This document shows positions 1 through 8,433 of a stretch of 64,000 nt of DNA, one piece after another (positions within the stretch are counted from its first letter, which is position 1; each line of letters opens with the position of its first letter). The position numbers and the translations under genes are program-made. A model generated the notes under the pieces. The model did not search any database, was not told the origin of the DNA, and saw only the letters and a list, made by a program, of their open reading frames with translations. Source of the DNA: Halorubrum salinarum. GTDB taxonomy: Archaea > Halobacteriota > Halobacteria > Halobacteriales > Haloferacaceae. The stretch lies in contig NZ_CP053941.1 in the NCBI RefSeq assembly GCF_013267195.1, forward strand, positions 1,798,001-1,862,000, in the 5' to 3' direction.

Positions 1-1
1 C

Positions 2-688
2 GAGTACGGCGGGCGCATCCTCGACGGGCTCGAACGCGACCTGATCGACGCCGACACCGGCGAGGTGACGCACTACCGCGGCAGCGACGAGACCGGCGAG
101 TCAGACCTGCTCGAAGACGCCGCCCGCGTCGTCGGCGCGTACGTCCGCGCCGCCGGCGTGCGCGGCGAGGGCGCCGCCGTCGCCCGCGCGGTCGCGGACC
201 GAGCGATCGACCGGCTCCGCGTCGACGGCTCGTTCGTCGACGGCCCGCGCACCGGACCCGGGCTGCTCGACCGGTCGTTCCGCCCGCTCGACGCCAACGT
301 CGAGATGGCGACGGCGCTCTGCGACCTCGCGGCGCTCACCGGCGAGGACCGCTACCGCGAGGTCGCCCGGGAGACCGCCGAGGCGTTCGCCGGCGCCACC
401 GAGCGACTGAGCGTTCAGGTCGCCGCCTACGGGAGCCTCGCCGCCCGACTCCGGCGCGGCACGACGGTCATCGCGGTCGGGACGGAGCCCGGGAGCGACC
501 TCCACCGCGCCGCGTGGCGGGTCGCCGACCACGAGAAGGTCGTCGCGCCGAACGCCCACGAGGCCGACGCGCCGGCGCCGCGGACGGTCCCCGAGGGGAC
601 CGCGGTCGTCCTCGCCGGCGACGGCGCCTCGGAGCCGGCGGAAACGCCCGACGAGTTGATGGACCGGGTCGGCGACGTGCTCGCCTGA
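2..688 (+). CDS. C-terminal part of a DUF255/thioredoxin-domain protein (5' end outside window)
   Basis: The reading frame is open from base 2 to the stop at 686-688, so the N-terminal part lies upstream of the window. The visible ~228 residues are alpha-helical and Ala/Asp/Glu-rich. They include a helical repeat segment (LCDLAALTGEDRYREVARE) and a closing segment with GSDLHRAAWRVADHEKVVAPNA. This resembles the C-terminal end of YyaL/SSP411-like proteins, in which an N-terminal thioredoxin-like DUF255 domain is followed by an (alpha/alpha)6 barrel. The catalytic and thioredoxin part cannot be seen here, so the family call rests on the C-terminal pattern only. The function of these proteins is not well established. 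It is followed by a 124-bp gap and the TrmB-type regulator on the same strand. Confidence 0.55.
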   Translation, partial: EYGGRILDGLERDLIDADTGEVTHYRGSDETGESDLLEDAARVVGAYVRAAGVRGEGAAVARAVADRAIDRLRVDGSFVDGPRTGPGLLDRSFRPLDANVEMATALCDLAALTGEDRYREVARETAEAFAGATERLSVQVAAYGSLAARLRRGTTVIAVGTEPGSDLHRAAWRVADHEKVVAPNAHEADAPAPRTVPEGTAVVLAGDGASEPAETPDELMDRVGDVLA

Positions 689-782
689 GATCCGCGACCG
701 GGCTGGATCGACGCGTCGGGGGCAGCGACCTCGCTTCGACGGTCGTCCGCGAGGCCCTTCGCGGATCGTAAACGGACGATGC

Positions 783-790
783 GTTTATAC
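783..790 (+). promoter_or_regulatory. TATA element for the TrmB-family regulator
   Basis: A TTTATA core lies about 24-30 bases before the ATG at 813, in otherwise GC-rich DNA. The spacing fits leaderless transcription. A small hairpin (CCGCGA and TCGCGG around a 6-base loop, 747-764) lies just upstream. It could end the preceding transcript, but it has no T-tract. Confidence 0.6.
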
Positions 791-812
791 GGACGCCGGG
801 GCATCCCAACGT

Positions 813-1616
813 ATGGCATCTCTTCGCGACCTGGGGCTGTCCGAGTACGAGGCCCGGGCGTACCGCGCGCTCCTTCGGACCGGGCCGACGACGGCCAAGG
901 ACCTCTCGCGGGCCAGCGAGGTTCCGATGGGACGGATCTACGACGTGCTCAACAGCTTGGAGCAGCACAGCCTGGTCCGCAGTCAGGCCGCGAGCCGCCC
1001 GAAGAAGTACGTCGCGGTCGAGCCGGACGCGGCGCTCGACCGGCTGCTCGACGAGAAGAAGGAGGAGCTGCGGACGCAGGCCGAGCAGTACGAGTCCGTC
1101 GTCGACGACCTCTCGGCGGAGCTCGACGCCGGCGAGCCGGTCGACGGCCAGTTCTGGACCGCGGCCGTCGGCGCGGAAGAGGCGACGGACCTCCTCTTAG
1201 AGCGGATCGCCGCCGCGGAGCGCCGGGTCGTCGTGGTCGCGGGCGCGCCGGCGACCGGCTTCGATCTCGGAACGATCGGCGAGCAGGTGACCGCCGAGCT
1301 CGAGTCCGCGCTCGAACGGGGCGTGGAGATCCGCGTGCTGCTGTCGCCGGCGACGGTCGACGCGCTCCCGCGGAGCGTCGGGCGCCGGTACACGTCGGAG
1401 CTGGCCGACATGGACGGGTTCGAGGTCCGGACCTCCCCGAACGTCGACGGGACGTTCAACGTCTTCGACGAGATAGAGGTGTGTATCGAGGTCCCGCACC
1501 CGCTGTCGGCGGACGAGCCGTTCGCGATGATCGACGTGAAGGACATCGACTTCGCGACGAGCGTGAAAGAGCAGTTCGAGCCGCGCTGGGCGGACTCGGA
1601 ATTGCTGACGTTCTGA
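813..1616 (+). CDS. TrmB-family transcriptional regulator
   Basis: A 267-residue protein. Residues about 1-75 form a winged helix-turn-helix typical of TrmB (LGLSEYEARAYRALL, then a recognition segment VPMGRIYDVLNSLEQHSLV). A short coiled region (about 75-110) leads to a C-terminal TrmB sensor-like domain (about 115-265) with a VVVVAGAP beta strand. TrmB proteins bind sugars or other small ligands and repress or activate metabolic genes. The protein is shorter than the glucose-type TrmB of haloarchaea, so its ligand and targets are not predictable. The start is fixed by the TATA element 24 bases upstream. It is convergent with mptA, with only 15 bases between the stops. Confidence 0.85.
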   Translation: MASLRDLGLSEYEARAYRALLRTGPTTAKDLSRASEVPMGRIYDVLNSLEQHSLVRSQAASRPKKYVAVEPDAALDRLLDEKKEELRTQAEQYESVVDDLSAELDAGEPVDGQFWTAAVGAEEATDLLLERIAAAERRVVVVAGAPATGFDLGTIGEQVTAELESALERGVEIRVLLSPATVDALPRSVGRRYTSELADMDGFEVRTSPNVDGTFNVFDEIEVCIEVPHPLSADEPFAMIDVKDIDFATSVKEQFEPRWADSELLTF

Positions 1617-1631
1617 GGCCGTCCCGGCGGG

Positions 1632-2558
1632 CTATCGGTCGAGCTCGTCGCGGAGGTCGCCCAGCCGGACCTCGCGCTCGGCGTGGGCGTTGTGCTGGTG
1701 GATCGACTCGTCGTTCGACTGCTTCATGTGGATCACGGCGTCGTCCGAGAGGTGCGGGAACTCGGTGACGGTGCCCTCGGCGAGCGCGCGGACGCAGTCC
1801 TCGACGAACTTCGCGTCGGCGTGGGCCTCGTAGGTCATGTGGTCCTCGTCGGGCCGCTTCGCCATGTTGTAGATGCGCGCGCTCATCGAGTCGCGGGCGA
1901 CGTCGATCACGTCGCGCAGGTCCACGTCCGGGTGGCCGTCCGTCGTGATCGTCAGGGTCGCGTGGCCGCGCTGGGAGTGCCCGGGCTGCGGGACGGCGTC
2001 TAAGAACTCCTCGGTCGTCTCCTCGTCGACGCCCAGCTCGGCGAGCTTCTCGCGGGCCCGCGACTCGCTCATCCCCTGCGAGCAGGGGCAGACGGTCATG
2101 CCGGTGACCTCGGCGCCGATCTCCTCGCGCGTCCCCTCCTCGGTGGCGGTCGCGCTGGCGACGATCGTCGCCGTGCTCTGGGTCTCGATGTCCGAGGCCG
2201 GCGTGTGCTCGCGGGTGACGAGCTCGGCCGTCATCGACACCTCGGCGGTGGTGGTGTAGTCGTGCTTCTCCAAGAGCCGCTCGGCGGCGTCGCCGCAGAC
2301 GTCCTCGACGCGGTACGCCTCCTCGCGGGTGATGTCCTCCAATATCTCGTCGACCGTCGCGAGGTTCCGCGACATGTCGATCCCCTTCCGGCCGCTCGGG
2401 AGGTCGACGAACACCTCGAACTCCGCCATGAGAACGATGGGGCGCTTGTCGCCGCGCGCCAGCTTGACGAGCTTCTCCACGCCGGTGACGCCGACCTGCG
2501 ATAGCCCGACGGTGACGTCGGGGGACGACGCCTGTACGTCCGGCAGCTGATGACTCAT
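1632..2558 (-). CDS. mptA: GTP cyclohydrolase MptA (archaeal type I)
   Basis: A 308-residue protein matching the archaeal GTP cyclohydrolase MptA/FolE2 group across its length. This enzyme converts GTP to 7,8-dihydroneopterin 2',3'-cyclic phosphate. In haloarchaea it feeds tetrahydrofolate and, through the same pathway, archaeosine precursors. Diagnostic stretches are [42 protein letters not shown] and [19 protein letters not shown], which carry the Cys and His residues of the metal-dependent active site. I chose the ATG at 2558 (MSHQLPD) because family members begin this way. An ATG three codons upstream (2567) is possible. The frame stays open well upstream but runs into a repetitive non-coding stretch. 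Confidence 0.93.
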   Translation of the reverse strand: MSHQLPDVQASSPDVTVGLSQVGVTGVEKLVKLARGDKRPIVLMAEFEVFVDLPSGRKGIDMSRNLATVDEILEDITREEAYRVEDVCGDAAERLLEKHDYTTTAEVSMTAELVTREHTPASDIETQSTATIVASATATEEGTREEIGAEVTGMTVCPCSQGMSESRAREKLAELGVDEETTEEFLDAVPQPGHSQRGHATLTITTDGHPDVDLRDVIDVARDSMSARIYNMAKRPDEDHMTYEAHADAKFVEDCVRALAEGTVTEFPHLSDDAVIHMKQSNDESIHQHNAHAEREVRLGDLRDELDR

Positions 2559-2639
2559 TACGAACATGATAGGGACTCCCGGGATTAGCCCTTTCGGAAG
2601 GGGGAGGTTCGTCTGGTAGTCGCGCGCACCCGGCCGCGC

Positions 2640-2688
2640 GAGGAGCGGGTCGCGAGAGGAGCGGGTCGCGCGAGGAACCGGGTCGCGA
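2640..2688 (+). repeat. Short tandem repeat upstream of mptA, three ~16-bp units
   Basis: Three adjacent units of gaggagcgggtcgcg(a/c) occur at 2640-2655, 2656-2671 and, with a one-base insertion and two changes, 2672-2688. They lie in the 271-bp divergent gap between mptA and rpl21e. No function is apparent. The repeat is probably replication slippage in GC-rich DNA. Confidence 0.75.
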
Positions 2689-2793
2689 GAACGGCGTCCC
2701 CGAGCCCCCGTCGATCGAGTGGTTCCCGCGTCGCCGGGTCCCGCGGATCGCCGCGTGTGTGAGGAGCCAACGTCCTGCGGGTCGTAACGCACG

Positions 2794-2801
2794 ATTTATA
2801 A
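2794..2801 (+). promoter_or_regulatory. TATA element for rpl21e-rpoF
   Basis: TTTATA at 2795-2800 lies about 30 bases before the ATG of rpl21e (2830). This predicts a transcript with a leader of only a few bases. Confidence 0.6.
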
Positions 2802-2829
2802 CGGCGGCAGCGGAAGGTATCCCAAGACC

Positions 2830-3123
2830 ATGCCGAGTTCCAATGGGCCGCAGAAGGCGACTCGCGACAAGCTCTCGAACAAGCCCCGCAACCGCGGCAC
2901 CTCCCCGCCGCAGCGAGCGATCCAGGAGTTCGACGAGGGGTCGCAGGTCCACCTCAAGATCGACCCGAGCGTCCCCAAGGGCCGCTTCCACCCCCGCTTC
3001 GACGGTCGGACCGGCACCGTCGTCGGCAAGCAGGGGTCGGCGTTCAAAGTCGAGATTCCGGACGGCGGCAAGACGAAGACCCTCATCGTCACCGCCGCCC
3101 ACATGCGGGCGCAGCAGAACTGA
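2830..3123 (+). CDS. rpl21e: 50S ribosomal protein L21e
   Basis: A 97-residue protein of the archaeal/eukaryotic L21e family of the large ribosomal subunit. Characteristic segments are the N-terminal [19 protein letters not shown], the SH3-like barrel with [19 protein letters not shown], and [11 protein letters not shown]. Length and start agree with the family. It is followed after one base by the RNA polymerase subunit F gene, the usual archaeal rpl21e-rpoF arrangement, and both are presumably transcribed from the TATA element at 2795. Confidence 0.96.
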   Translation: MPSSNGPQKATRDKLSNKPRNRGTSPPQRAIQEFDEGSQVHLKIDPSVPKGRFHPRFDGRTGTVVGKQGSAFKVEIPDGGKTKTLIVTAAHMRAQQN

Positions 3124-3124
3124 G

Positions 3125-3481
3125 ATGACGATCTTCAAAGAGAAGCTCGACGAGGAGTACGTCACCACCTCCGAGGCGAAGGAGATCCTCGTGGAGATCG
3201 AAGAAGAGCGGGCGGCCGACGAGGACCGCGACCTCCGCTACGAGCTCGCCCGCGCGATCGAGCACGTCAACCGGTTCGCGGACCTCGACGCCGACGAGTC
3301 CCGCGAGCTCGTCGAGGAGCTCACCGACCTCGAACAGATCGACGTGCCGACCGCGGTGAAGATCGCCGACCTGCTCCCCGAGGACCGCACGGAGCTCCGC
3401 TCGGTGTTCGCCCAGGAGCGCTACTCGCTCGACGGCGACGAGCTCGACGAGATCCTCAACGTCGTCGCGAAGTACGCCTGA
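3125..3481 (+). CDS. rpoF: DNA-directed RNA polymerase subunit F (Rpo4/RPB4 family)
   Basis: A 118-residue protein of the Rpb4/RpoF family. In archaea it pairs with subunit E (Rpo7) to form the stalk that binds emerging RNA and general transcription factors. Visible features are the N-terminal TIFKEKLDEEYVTTSEAKEIL, a central helical region and the C-terminal HRDC-like segment with VPTAVKIADLLPEDRTELR. The ATG at 3125 begins one base after the L21e stop, so translation is probably coupled. In many haloarchaea the next gene is DUF655. Here three genes intervene. Confidence 0.95.
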   Translation: MTIFKEKLDEEYVTTSEAKEILVEIEEERAADEDRDLRYELARAIEHVNRFADLDADESRELVEELTDLEQIDVPTAVKIADLLPEDRTELRSVFAQERYSLDGDELDEILNVVAKYA

Positions 3482-3556
3482 CGGCGGGTCCCACCCGGCC
3501 CGGCGGGACGGGTTGCCGACACGTTTTTTCAGATTTCCGCCCGTACGTCGAGCCGC

Positions 3557-3991
3557 ATGTACCAGACCACCCTCGTGCCGACCGGCGAGGGCGACGCCGC
3601 CCTCGACGCGGTCGACGACGCGATCGAGATCACGGCGGCGGAGGGGACGGTACACGTCCTCGGCGTCGTCGAGGAGATACCGATGTACGAGCGGTCGGGG
3701 AAGCCGGAGAAGTTCGACGAGGACGACCCCGAGCGCCGCGAGCGGCTGGCGGCGGCGGTCGACCGGGTCGCGACCGCCGTCGCGGACGCGGGCATCGACA
3801 GCGAGACCGCGATCGAGTCCGGGGTCCCCGCCCACGAGATCGCGGCGCACGCGGACGCCGTCGACGCCGACGCGGTCGTGATGGGCAAGCGCGGCCTCGA
3901 CGCCGCGGCCGACGACCTCCTCGGCAGCACGACCGAGCGCGTCATCCGGACCGCGGACGCCACGGTCGTCTCCGTCCCCGTCTCCGGGTGA
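3557..3991 (+). CDS. Universal stress protein (UspA family)
   Basis: A 144-residue single UspA domain. It starts MYQTTLVPTGEGDAALDAVDDAIE and has the conserved late loop (AVVMGKRGLDAAADDLLGSTTERVIRTADATVVSVPVS) that forms the nucleotide-binding G-2x-G-9x-G(S/T) pattern. UspA proteins are cytoplasmic ATP-binding or regulatory proteins of stress responses. The specific role cannot be read from sequence. It lies 75 bp downstream of rpoF, with a T-run (about 3523-3528) between them that may end the rpoF transcript. It is one of three UspA proteins in the window. Confidence 0.9.
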   Translation: MYQTTLVPTGEGDAALDAVDDAIEITAAEGTVHVLGVVEEIPMYERSGKPEKFDEDDPERRERLAAAVDRVATAVADAGIDSETAIESGVPAHEIAAHADAVDADAVVMGKRGLDAAADDLLGSTTERVIRTADATVVSVPVSG

Positions 3992-4018
3992 CCCCGAGCG
4001 GGCGCCGGGTCCCGCGCG

Positions 4019-4729
4019 TCACCGGTCGCGGCCGGCCTCGACGACGATCGTTCCGAAGAGCCGCCGGTCGCGCTCGCGCACGGCCGTGCCGTCGTCGAGG
4101 GCGCGCCGCGCCGCGGCGGTCCGCTCCGCGAGCATGCCGAGCGGGTCGTCGGTCCGGGCGTCGAAGAGCCGCCCGTTGAGCGCCACGAACGCCCGGAGCG
4201 CGGCGTTCGCCGCGCGGTTCCCCTCCGGGACGAACGCCGCGACGACGACGGCGTCCGCCAGGTCGCACCAGCGGCGCACGACCGCGTACGGGTCGGGGAA
4301 AAGCGACGTGACGAACGTCGCGAGGACGGCGTCCGCGGCCGCGACCGGCGGGCGCTCGGCGTCCGCCTCGACGAGCGAGACGTTCTCCCAGCCGCGCCGC
4401 GCGACGAGCCCCGCGGCCCGGTCGAGCATCCGGGTCGAGACGTCGACGCCGACGACGCGGCCGCTCGGTCCGACGGCCTCGCGGAGCGCGGGGAGGTTCA
4501 CCCCCGGGCCGCAGCCGAACTCGACGACGGTGTCGCCCGGCGCGAGGTCGAGCGAGCGGACGCAGGCGGCGCGGACGCCGCCGACCGACGCCGTGGCCCG
4601 CGCGAACCAGTCGTAGACGCGGGCCCACGCGTCGTAGCTGCGCCGGACCCGACGCAGGCGCCCCGAGTCCGGCTCCGCGGCGGGCGCCTCCGAACCCGCC
4701 CGGCCGCCCGCCGCGCCGTCGCGGGTCAC
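4019..4729 (-). CDS. Class I SAM-dependent methyltransferase
   Basis: A 236-residue methyltransferase. After a ~25-residue flexible N-terminus comes the YDAWARVYDWF motif seen before UbiE/phospholipid-type methyltransferase domains. Motif I (VVEFGCGPGVNLPALRE) and motif II (GRVVGVDVSTRMLDRA) follow. The substrate is unknown. The GTG at 4729 overlaps the stop of the preceding gene in a GTGA arrangement (4726-4729), so the two are translationally coupled. Methylation of a quinone, lipid or small molecule is possible. Both genes lie on the minus strand within an otherwise plus-strand housekeeping cluster. Confidence 0.8.
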   Translation of the reverse strand: MTRDGAAGGRAGSEAPAAEPDSGRLRRVRRSYDAWARVYDWFARATASVGGVRAACVRSLDLAPGDTVVEFGCGPGVNLPALREAVGPSGRVVGVDVSTRMLDRAAGLVARRGWENVSLVEADAERPPVAAADAVLATFVTSLFPDPYAVVRRWCDLADAVVVAAFVPEGNRAANAALRAFVALNGRLFDARTDDPLGMLAERTAAARRALDDGTAVRERDRRLFGTIVVEAGRDR

Positions 4730-5529
4730 GGGTCGGCGCCGACCGCGGCCGGGGGCGTCTTCGGCCACCACCGCGCCGGCCCGTCGCGGGCGACCGTCGA
4801 CCGGCACTGCTCCGAGCCCGCACAGCCCCGCGGCCGCTGGTAGCTGATCCCGCGCTCCGCGAGGTACGACACGTAGCCGTCGTCGACGCGGTCCAGCTTC
4901 TCGTGACACACCCACCGCTTCCCGCGGGTCCCGGCCGCGACGTTCCGGTACGGACAGGTGAACGTCGTCTCCTCGATGCCGCCCTCGGAGGCCGTCTCGT
5001 CGATCTTGACGCCGACGGAGCGGTACGCGAGCCGGAGCCGGCGGACGACGGCGCGCGGCGACGACGCGCCGAGGAACAGGACGTGCGCCAGCGCGTAGCC
5101 GAAGTCGTGGAGCAGCCGCTCGCCCCGCGTCAGCGACGCGCGGTCGCCCTCCAGCCGCGACCGGAGCGTGCCGTACCACTCCGCGATCTCGCGGACCTCG
5201 TCGGTCAGCGCCGCCGCCTCCGCGAGCGCCTCGCGCCGCTCCGTCAGCGCGGTCGGCCCGTCCGAGAGGCGGAACGACGGCACGGCCTCGACGTGTTCGA
5301 GCACCCGCTCGCGGAGGCAGTCGCCGTCCGCGTGCGCCGCGGCGCGCCGGCGGAGCTCTGGGTACCAGCGCCGCGTCAGGGCGCCGTACGCGCCGTCGAG
5401 CAACTCGTCGACCCGACCGATCTCCGTCGCCTCAGTCGCCCCGCCGCGGTCGGGGCCGTCCGCCTCGACCGACGGTCCGGGAAACGCCTCGACGAGTCGA
5501 ACCAGCTCCTCGGGGTCCGGTTTCGCCAT
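4726..5529 (-). CDS. Uncharacterised protein with C-terminal cysteine motif
   Basis: A 267-residue protein that I do not recognise. Residues 1-170 are mostly helical, with charged amphipathic segments. The C-terminal ~80 residues carry FTCPYR, WVCHEKLDRVDDGY and RGCAGSEQC, giving four to five cysteines that could bind a metal or iron-sulfur cluster. This arrangement resembles C-terminal cysteine regions in proteins that bind hydrophobic ligands or metal cofactors, but no function should be assumed. The ATG at 5529 is chosen because a TTCAATA element lies about 22-28 bases upstream on the minus strand. An in-frame ATG at 5544 is less likely. It overlaps the methyltransferase start by 4 bases. 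Confidence 0.7.
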   Translation of the reverse strand: MAKPDPEELVRLVEAFPGPSVEADGPDRGGATEATEIGRVDELLDGAYGALTRRWYPELRRRAAAHADGDCLRERVLEHVEAVPSFRLSDGPTALTERREALAEAAALTDEVREIAEWYGTLRSRLEGDRASLTRGERLLHDFGYALAHVLFLGASSPRAVVRRLRLAYRSVGVKIDETASEGGIEETTFTCPYRNVAAGTRGKRWVCHEKLDRVDDGYVSYLAERGISYQRPRGCAGSEQCRSTVARDGPARWWPKTPPAAVGADP

Positions 5530-5631
5530 GGTACCACGTCGCACCCGACGCTATTGAATCCGACCGTCGGCGGCCGCGCCGCGACCCGCCTCGCCAGCGG
5601 TTTTTTCACCGCTCGGAGCGATAAACGATAC

Positions 5632-6267
5632 ATGGACAACGCCGACGGCGACGGGACGCCGGCAGACGACCGGAACGGGGGTGGCGCCGCCGCGGACGCC
5701 GGAGCGGAACGGAGCGACGACGGCGGCGGCCCCACCGCCGTCCTGCTCGACGTGCTGCCGAACGGGCGCCCCGACGACGACCGTCCGCAGTCCCGCAAGT
5801 CGCCGGTGGCGTACGCGCTCGGCGCGCCGTCGTTCGCGCTGTACGAACTGACGCTCGCCGACGACGCGGACGCCTCCGTCGGCGACCGGATCGCGCTGGA
5901 CGGCCCCCACGTCGGCCGCTACCGCGAGGTGTCGTTCGACGACCTCACCCGGAACGCGGCCGCGGAGGTCGAGTACGCCGCGGAGGCCATCGTCGAGGCC
6001 GACGAGGAGCGGTTCGTCGACTTCTACAACGAGGCCGGGCCGATCACCCTCCGGCTCCACCAGCTGAACCTGCTGCCGGGGATCGGCAAGAAACTGCGGA
6101 ACGACCTCTTAGACGAGCGGAAGCGCGGACCCTTCGAGAGCTTCGCGGACGTCGAGGAGCGCATCTCCGGACTTCACCGCCCCCGAGAGGTGATCCTCGA
6201 ACGGATCGTCGAGGAGATCCGCGAGTCCGACCTGAAGTACCGGACGTTCGTCGGGCGCGAGGAGTGA
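5632..6267 (+). CDS. DUF655 family protein (helix-hairpin-helix)
   Basis: A 211-residue archaeal DUF655 protein. The first ~45 residues are an acidic, Gly-rich haloarchaeal extension. An OB-like region follows (about 50-110). A helix-hairpin-helix segment with LNLLPGIGKKLRNDLLDERKRGPFESF (about 140-180) suggests nucleic-acid binding. The family is almost always next to rpoF and rsmA in archaea, as here, which points to a role in RNA or ribosome biology. That role has not been proven. The start at 5632 follows an ATAAACGATA element very closely, so a short leader is likely. Confidence 0.9.
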   Translation: MDNADGDGTPADDRNGGGAAADAGAERSDDGGGPTAVLLDVLPNGRPDDDRPQSRKSPVAYALGAPSFALYELTLADDADASVGDRIALDGPHVGRYREVSFDDLTRNAAAEVEYAAEAIVEADEERFVDFYNEAGPITLRLHQLNLLPGIGKKLRNDLLDERKRGPFESFADVEERISGLHRPREVILERIVEEIRESDLKYRTFVGREE

Positions 6268-6340
6268 GCCGCGCCGCCCTCGGGTCCTCCCGGTGTCCCC
6301 GAAACGAGACTTTTACCCGAACACCGCGTGTACCCCGGCT

Positions 6341-7252
6341 ATGACCGACTCATCGACGGGTGAGGGCGCCGCGTACGGGCAGCGCGACCCCGACGCGCTC
6401 GCGAGGCGGGCCGGCGCGCGGGCGGACCCCGACCGCGACCAGCACTTCCTCGTCGACGACCGGGTCCTCGACCGGATCCCGGGCTACCTCCCGGACGACG
6501 CCGACCGGAGCCACCTCCTCGAGATCGGCGGCGGCGCGGGGGCGCTCACCGACCGACTCCTGGCCGCGGCGACGGGCGACGCCGCCGCGACCGGCGACTC
6601 CCCGCCCCGCCGCGTCACCGTGATCGAGCGCGACGGCGCCTTCGCCGAGTTCCTCCGAGAGGAGTTCGCGGCCGCGGTCGCCGACGGGCTCCTCGACGTG
6701 GTCGAGGGCGACGCGCTCGACGTCGACCTCCCGCCCTTCTCCGCCTGCGTCGCCAACCTGCCGTACGGCGTCTCCTCGGAGATCGCCTTCCGGCTGCTCC
6801 CGGAGAAGAAGCCGCTCGTGGTGATGTTTCAGGCAGAGTTCGCCGACCGGATGGTGGCCTCGGCCGGCGAGTCCGCGTACGGCCGCCTCTCGGTGTCGGC
6901 GCAGCACTACGCCGACGTGGAGATCGTCGAGCGCGTGCCGAAGGAGGCGTTCGACCCCCAGCCGGCCGTCGAGAGCGCCGTCGTGCGCTGTACCCCTCGT
7001 GACCCCGACTACGCCGTCGGCGACGAGGCGTTCTTCCTCCGGTTCGTGAAGGCGCTGTTCACCCAGCGGCGCAAGACGGTGCGGAACGCGGTGCGGAACA
7101 CGGCGCACATCTCCGGGCTCGACGACCCGGAGGCCGTCGTGGACGCGGCTGACGAGGAGCTGTTGAGCAGCCGCCCCGGCACGCTGGAGCCGGCGGCGTT
7201 CGCGGCGCTGGCTGAGCTGGCCCGCGAGCGCGGCTCCCCCGCGGAGGCGTGA
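6341..7252 (+). CDS. rsmA: 16S rRNA (adenine-N6)-dimethyltransferase RsmA/KsgA
   Basis: A 303-residue KsgA/Dim1 family enzyme that dimethylates the two adjacent adenosines near the 3' end of 16S rRNA. Visible elements are QHFLVDDRVLDRI (the QNFL equivalent), LLEIGGGAGALTDRLL (SAM motif I), VANLPYGVSSEIAF (NLPY catalytic motif IV) and the C-terminal domain with LFTQRRKTVRNAVRN. The start MTDSSTG is taken at 6341. Upstream in-frame sequence has no family character. The TGA overlaps a GTG of the following mechanosensitive channel gene. Confidence 0.95.
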   Translation: MTDSSTGEGAAYGQRDPDALARRAGARADPDRDQHFLVDDRVLDRIPGYLPDDADRSHLLEIGGGAGALTDRLLAAATGDAAATGDSPPRRVTVIERDGAFAEFLREEFAAAVADGLLDVVEGDALDVDLPPFSACVANLPYGVSSEIAFRLLPEKKPLVVMFQAEFADRMVASAGESAYGRLSVSAQHYADVEIVERVPKEAFDPQPAVESAVVRCTPRDPDYAVGDEAFFLRFVKALFTQRRKTVRNAVRNTAHISGLDDPEAVVDAADEELLSSRPGTLEPAAFAALAELARERGSPAEA

Positions 7253-7254
7253 CG

Positions 7255-8433
7255 ATGACGGGCTGGGTCGGCCTCGTGACGGAGCTTCAGCGCGCGCTCG
7301 CGGGCAACGCCGAGCGGTTCGCCGCCTCGGTCGGGATCGTCGCCGCGGTGCTCGGGGTCCGGCTCCTCACGCGGCGACTGCGGCGGGGAGACAGGGAGCT
7401 CAGCTCGACGCAGCGGCTCCTGCTGTCGGCGGGCGTCGGCGGCGCCACCGCGCTGGGCGCGATCACGCTGATCGCGGTGTGGGACCAGAGCGGCGCCCTC
7501 TTCGAGACGGCCCGGTCGGCGCTGAGCGCGAACCAGCTGTCGAACGTCGTCCTCGCCGTGCTGCTCTTAGCGATCGCGTACGCGCTCACGGACTTCCTCG
7601 GGGGCGTCATCCGCGAGATCGGCGCCGAGAGCGCCTCGATCTCGCAACATCAGCAGGAGGTCATCCTGCGGATCACGCAGCTGAGCGTCTACACGTCCGC
7701 GATCCTCGCCGTCGTCGGGCTGTTCACCGACAACGTCGGCAGCCTCCTCGTCGGCGCGGGGTTCCTGGGTATCGTGGTCGGCATGGCGGCGCGGCAGACG
7801 CTCGGCGCGATACTGGCCGGGTTCGTGCTGATGTTCTCCCGGCCGTTCGAGGTCGGCGACTGGGTGGTGATCGGCGACCACGAGGGGACGGTGACGGAGA
7901 TATCGATCATGAGCACGCGGCTGCGGTCGTTCGACGGCGAGGTGATCACGATGCCGAACGACGACGTCCGGTCCGGGTCGATCGTCGACCGGTCGCGCCG
8001 GAACCGGCTGCGGATCGAGATCGAGGTGGGCGTCGACTACGACACCGACGTCGAGCGCGCGGCCGCGGTGGTCGAGGAGGCGGTCGCGGGCGTCGAGGAC
8101 GTCGCGGAGATGCCCGAGCCGAACGCGGTGACGAAGCGCTTCGGCGACTCGGCGGTTGTGTTGGGGCTCCGGTACTGGATCCGCAACCCGAGCATGCGCA
8201 AGCGCTGGCGGACGCAGACCGCCGCGATGGGCGCGATGAAGGACGCCCTCGAAGACGAGGGGATCGTCATCCCGTTCCCGCAGCAGACGCTCTCCGCCCG
8301 CACGGAGGGCGCCTCCGGCCCGCAGCTGGACGCCGCGGTCGAGGGGCGCGCGGCGACGCGCGGCGGCTCGGCCGACGCGGGCGACGCGGACGGGGCGTCG
8401 ACCGACGGCGACGCGGCGGAGGGCGACCGATGA
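7255..8433 (+). CDS. MscS-family mechanosensitive ion channel
   Basis: A 392-residue membrane protein. The N-terminal half has about four to five hydrophobic segments. The last is the pore-lining GFLGIVVGMAARQTLGAILAG, followed by the MscS beta domain (FSRPFEVGDWVVIGDHEGTV, ITMPNDDV) and the C-terminal alpha/beta domain ending near FPQQTLSAR. A disordered acidic tail of ~55 residues follows. MscS channels release solutes on hypo-osmotic shock, which is important for a halophile. A GTG at 7249 overlapping the rsmA stop is an alternative start. I take the ATG at 7255. The stop overlaps the ATG of the next gene (ATGA). Confidence 0.93.
   Translation: MTGWVGLVTELQRALAGNAERFAASVGIVAAVLGVRLLTRRLRRGDRELSSTQRLLLSAGVGGATALGAITLIAVWDQSGALFETARSALSANQLSNVVLAVLLLAIAYALTDFLGGVIREIGAESASISQHQQEVILRITQLSVYTSAILAVVGLFTDNVGSLLVGAGFLGIVVGMAARQTLGAILAGFVLMFSRPFEVGDWVVIGDHEGTVTEISIMSTRLRSFDGEVITMPNDDVRSGSIVDRSRRNRLRIEIEVGVDYDTDVERAAAVVEEAVAGVEDVAEMPEPNAVTKRFGDSAVVLGLRYWIRNPSMRKRWRTQTAAMGAMKDALEDEGIVIPFPQQTLSARTEGASGPQLDAAVEGRAATRGGSADAGDADGASTDGDAAEGDR

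Noticed and set aside
747..764. Hairpin as a rho-independent terminator
   Set aside because: It has six-base arms but no T-tract, and archaeal termination relies mainly on T-runs.
2559..2792. Extended N-terminus of mptA
   Set aside because: The extra residues come from the 16-bp tandem repeat and are Arg/Pro/Ser-rich. Family members begin at MSHQLPD.
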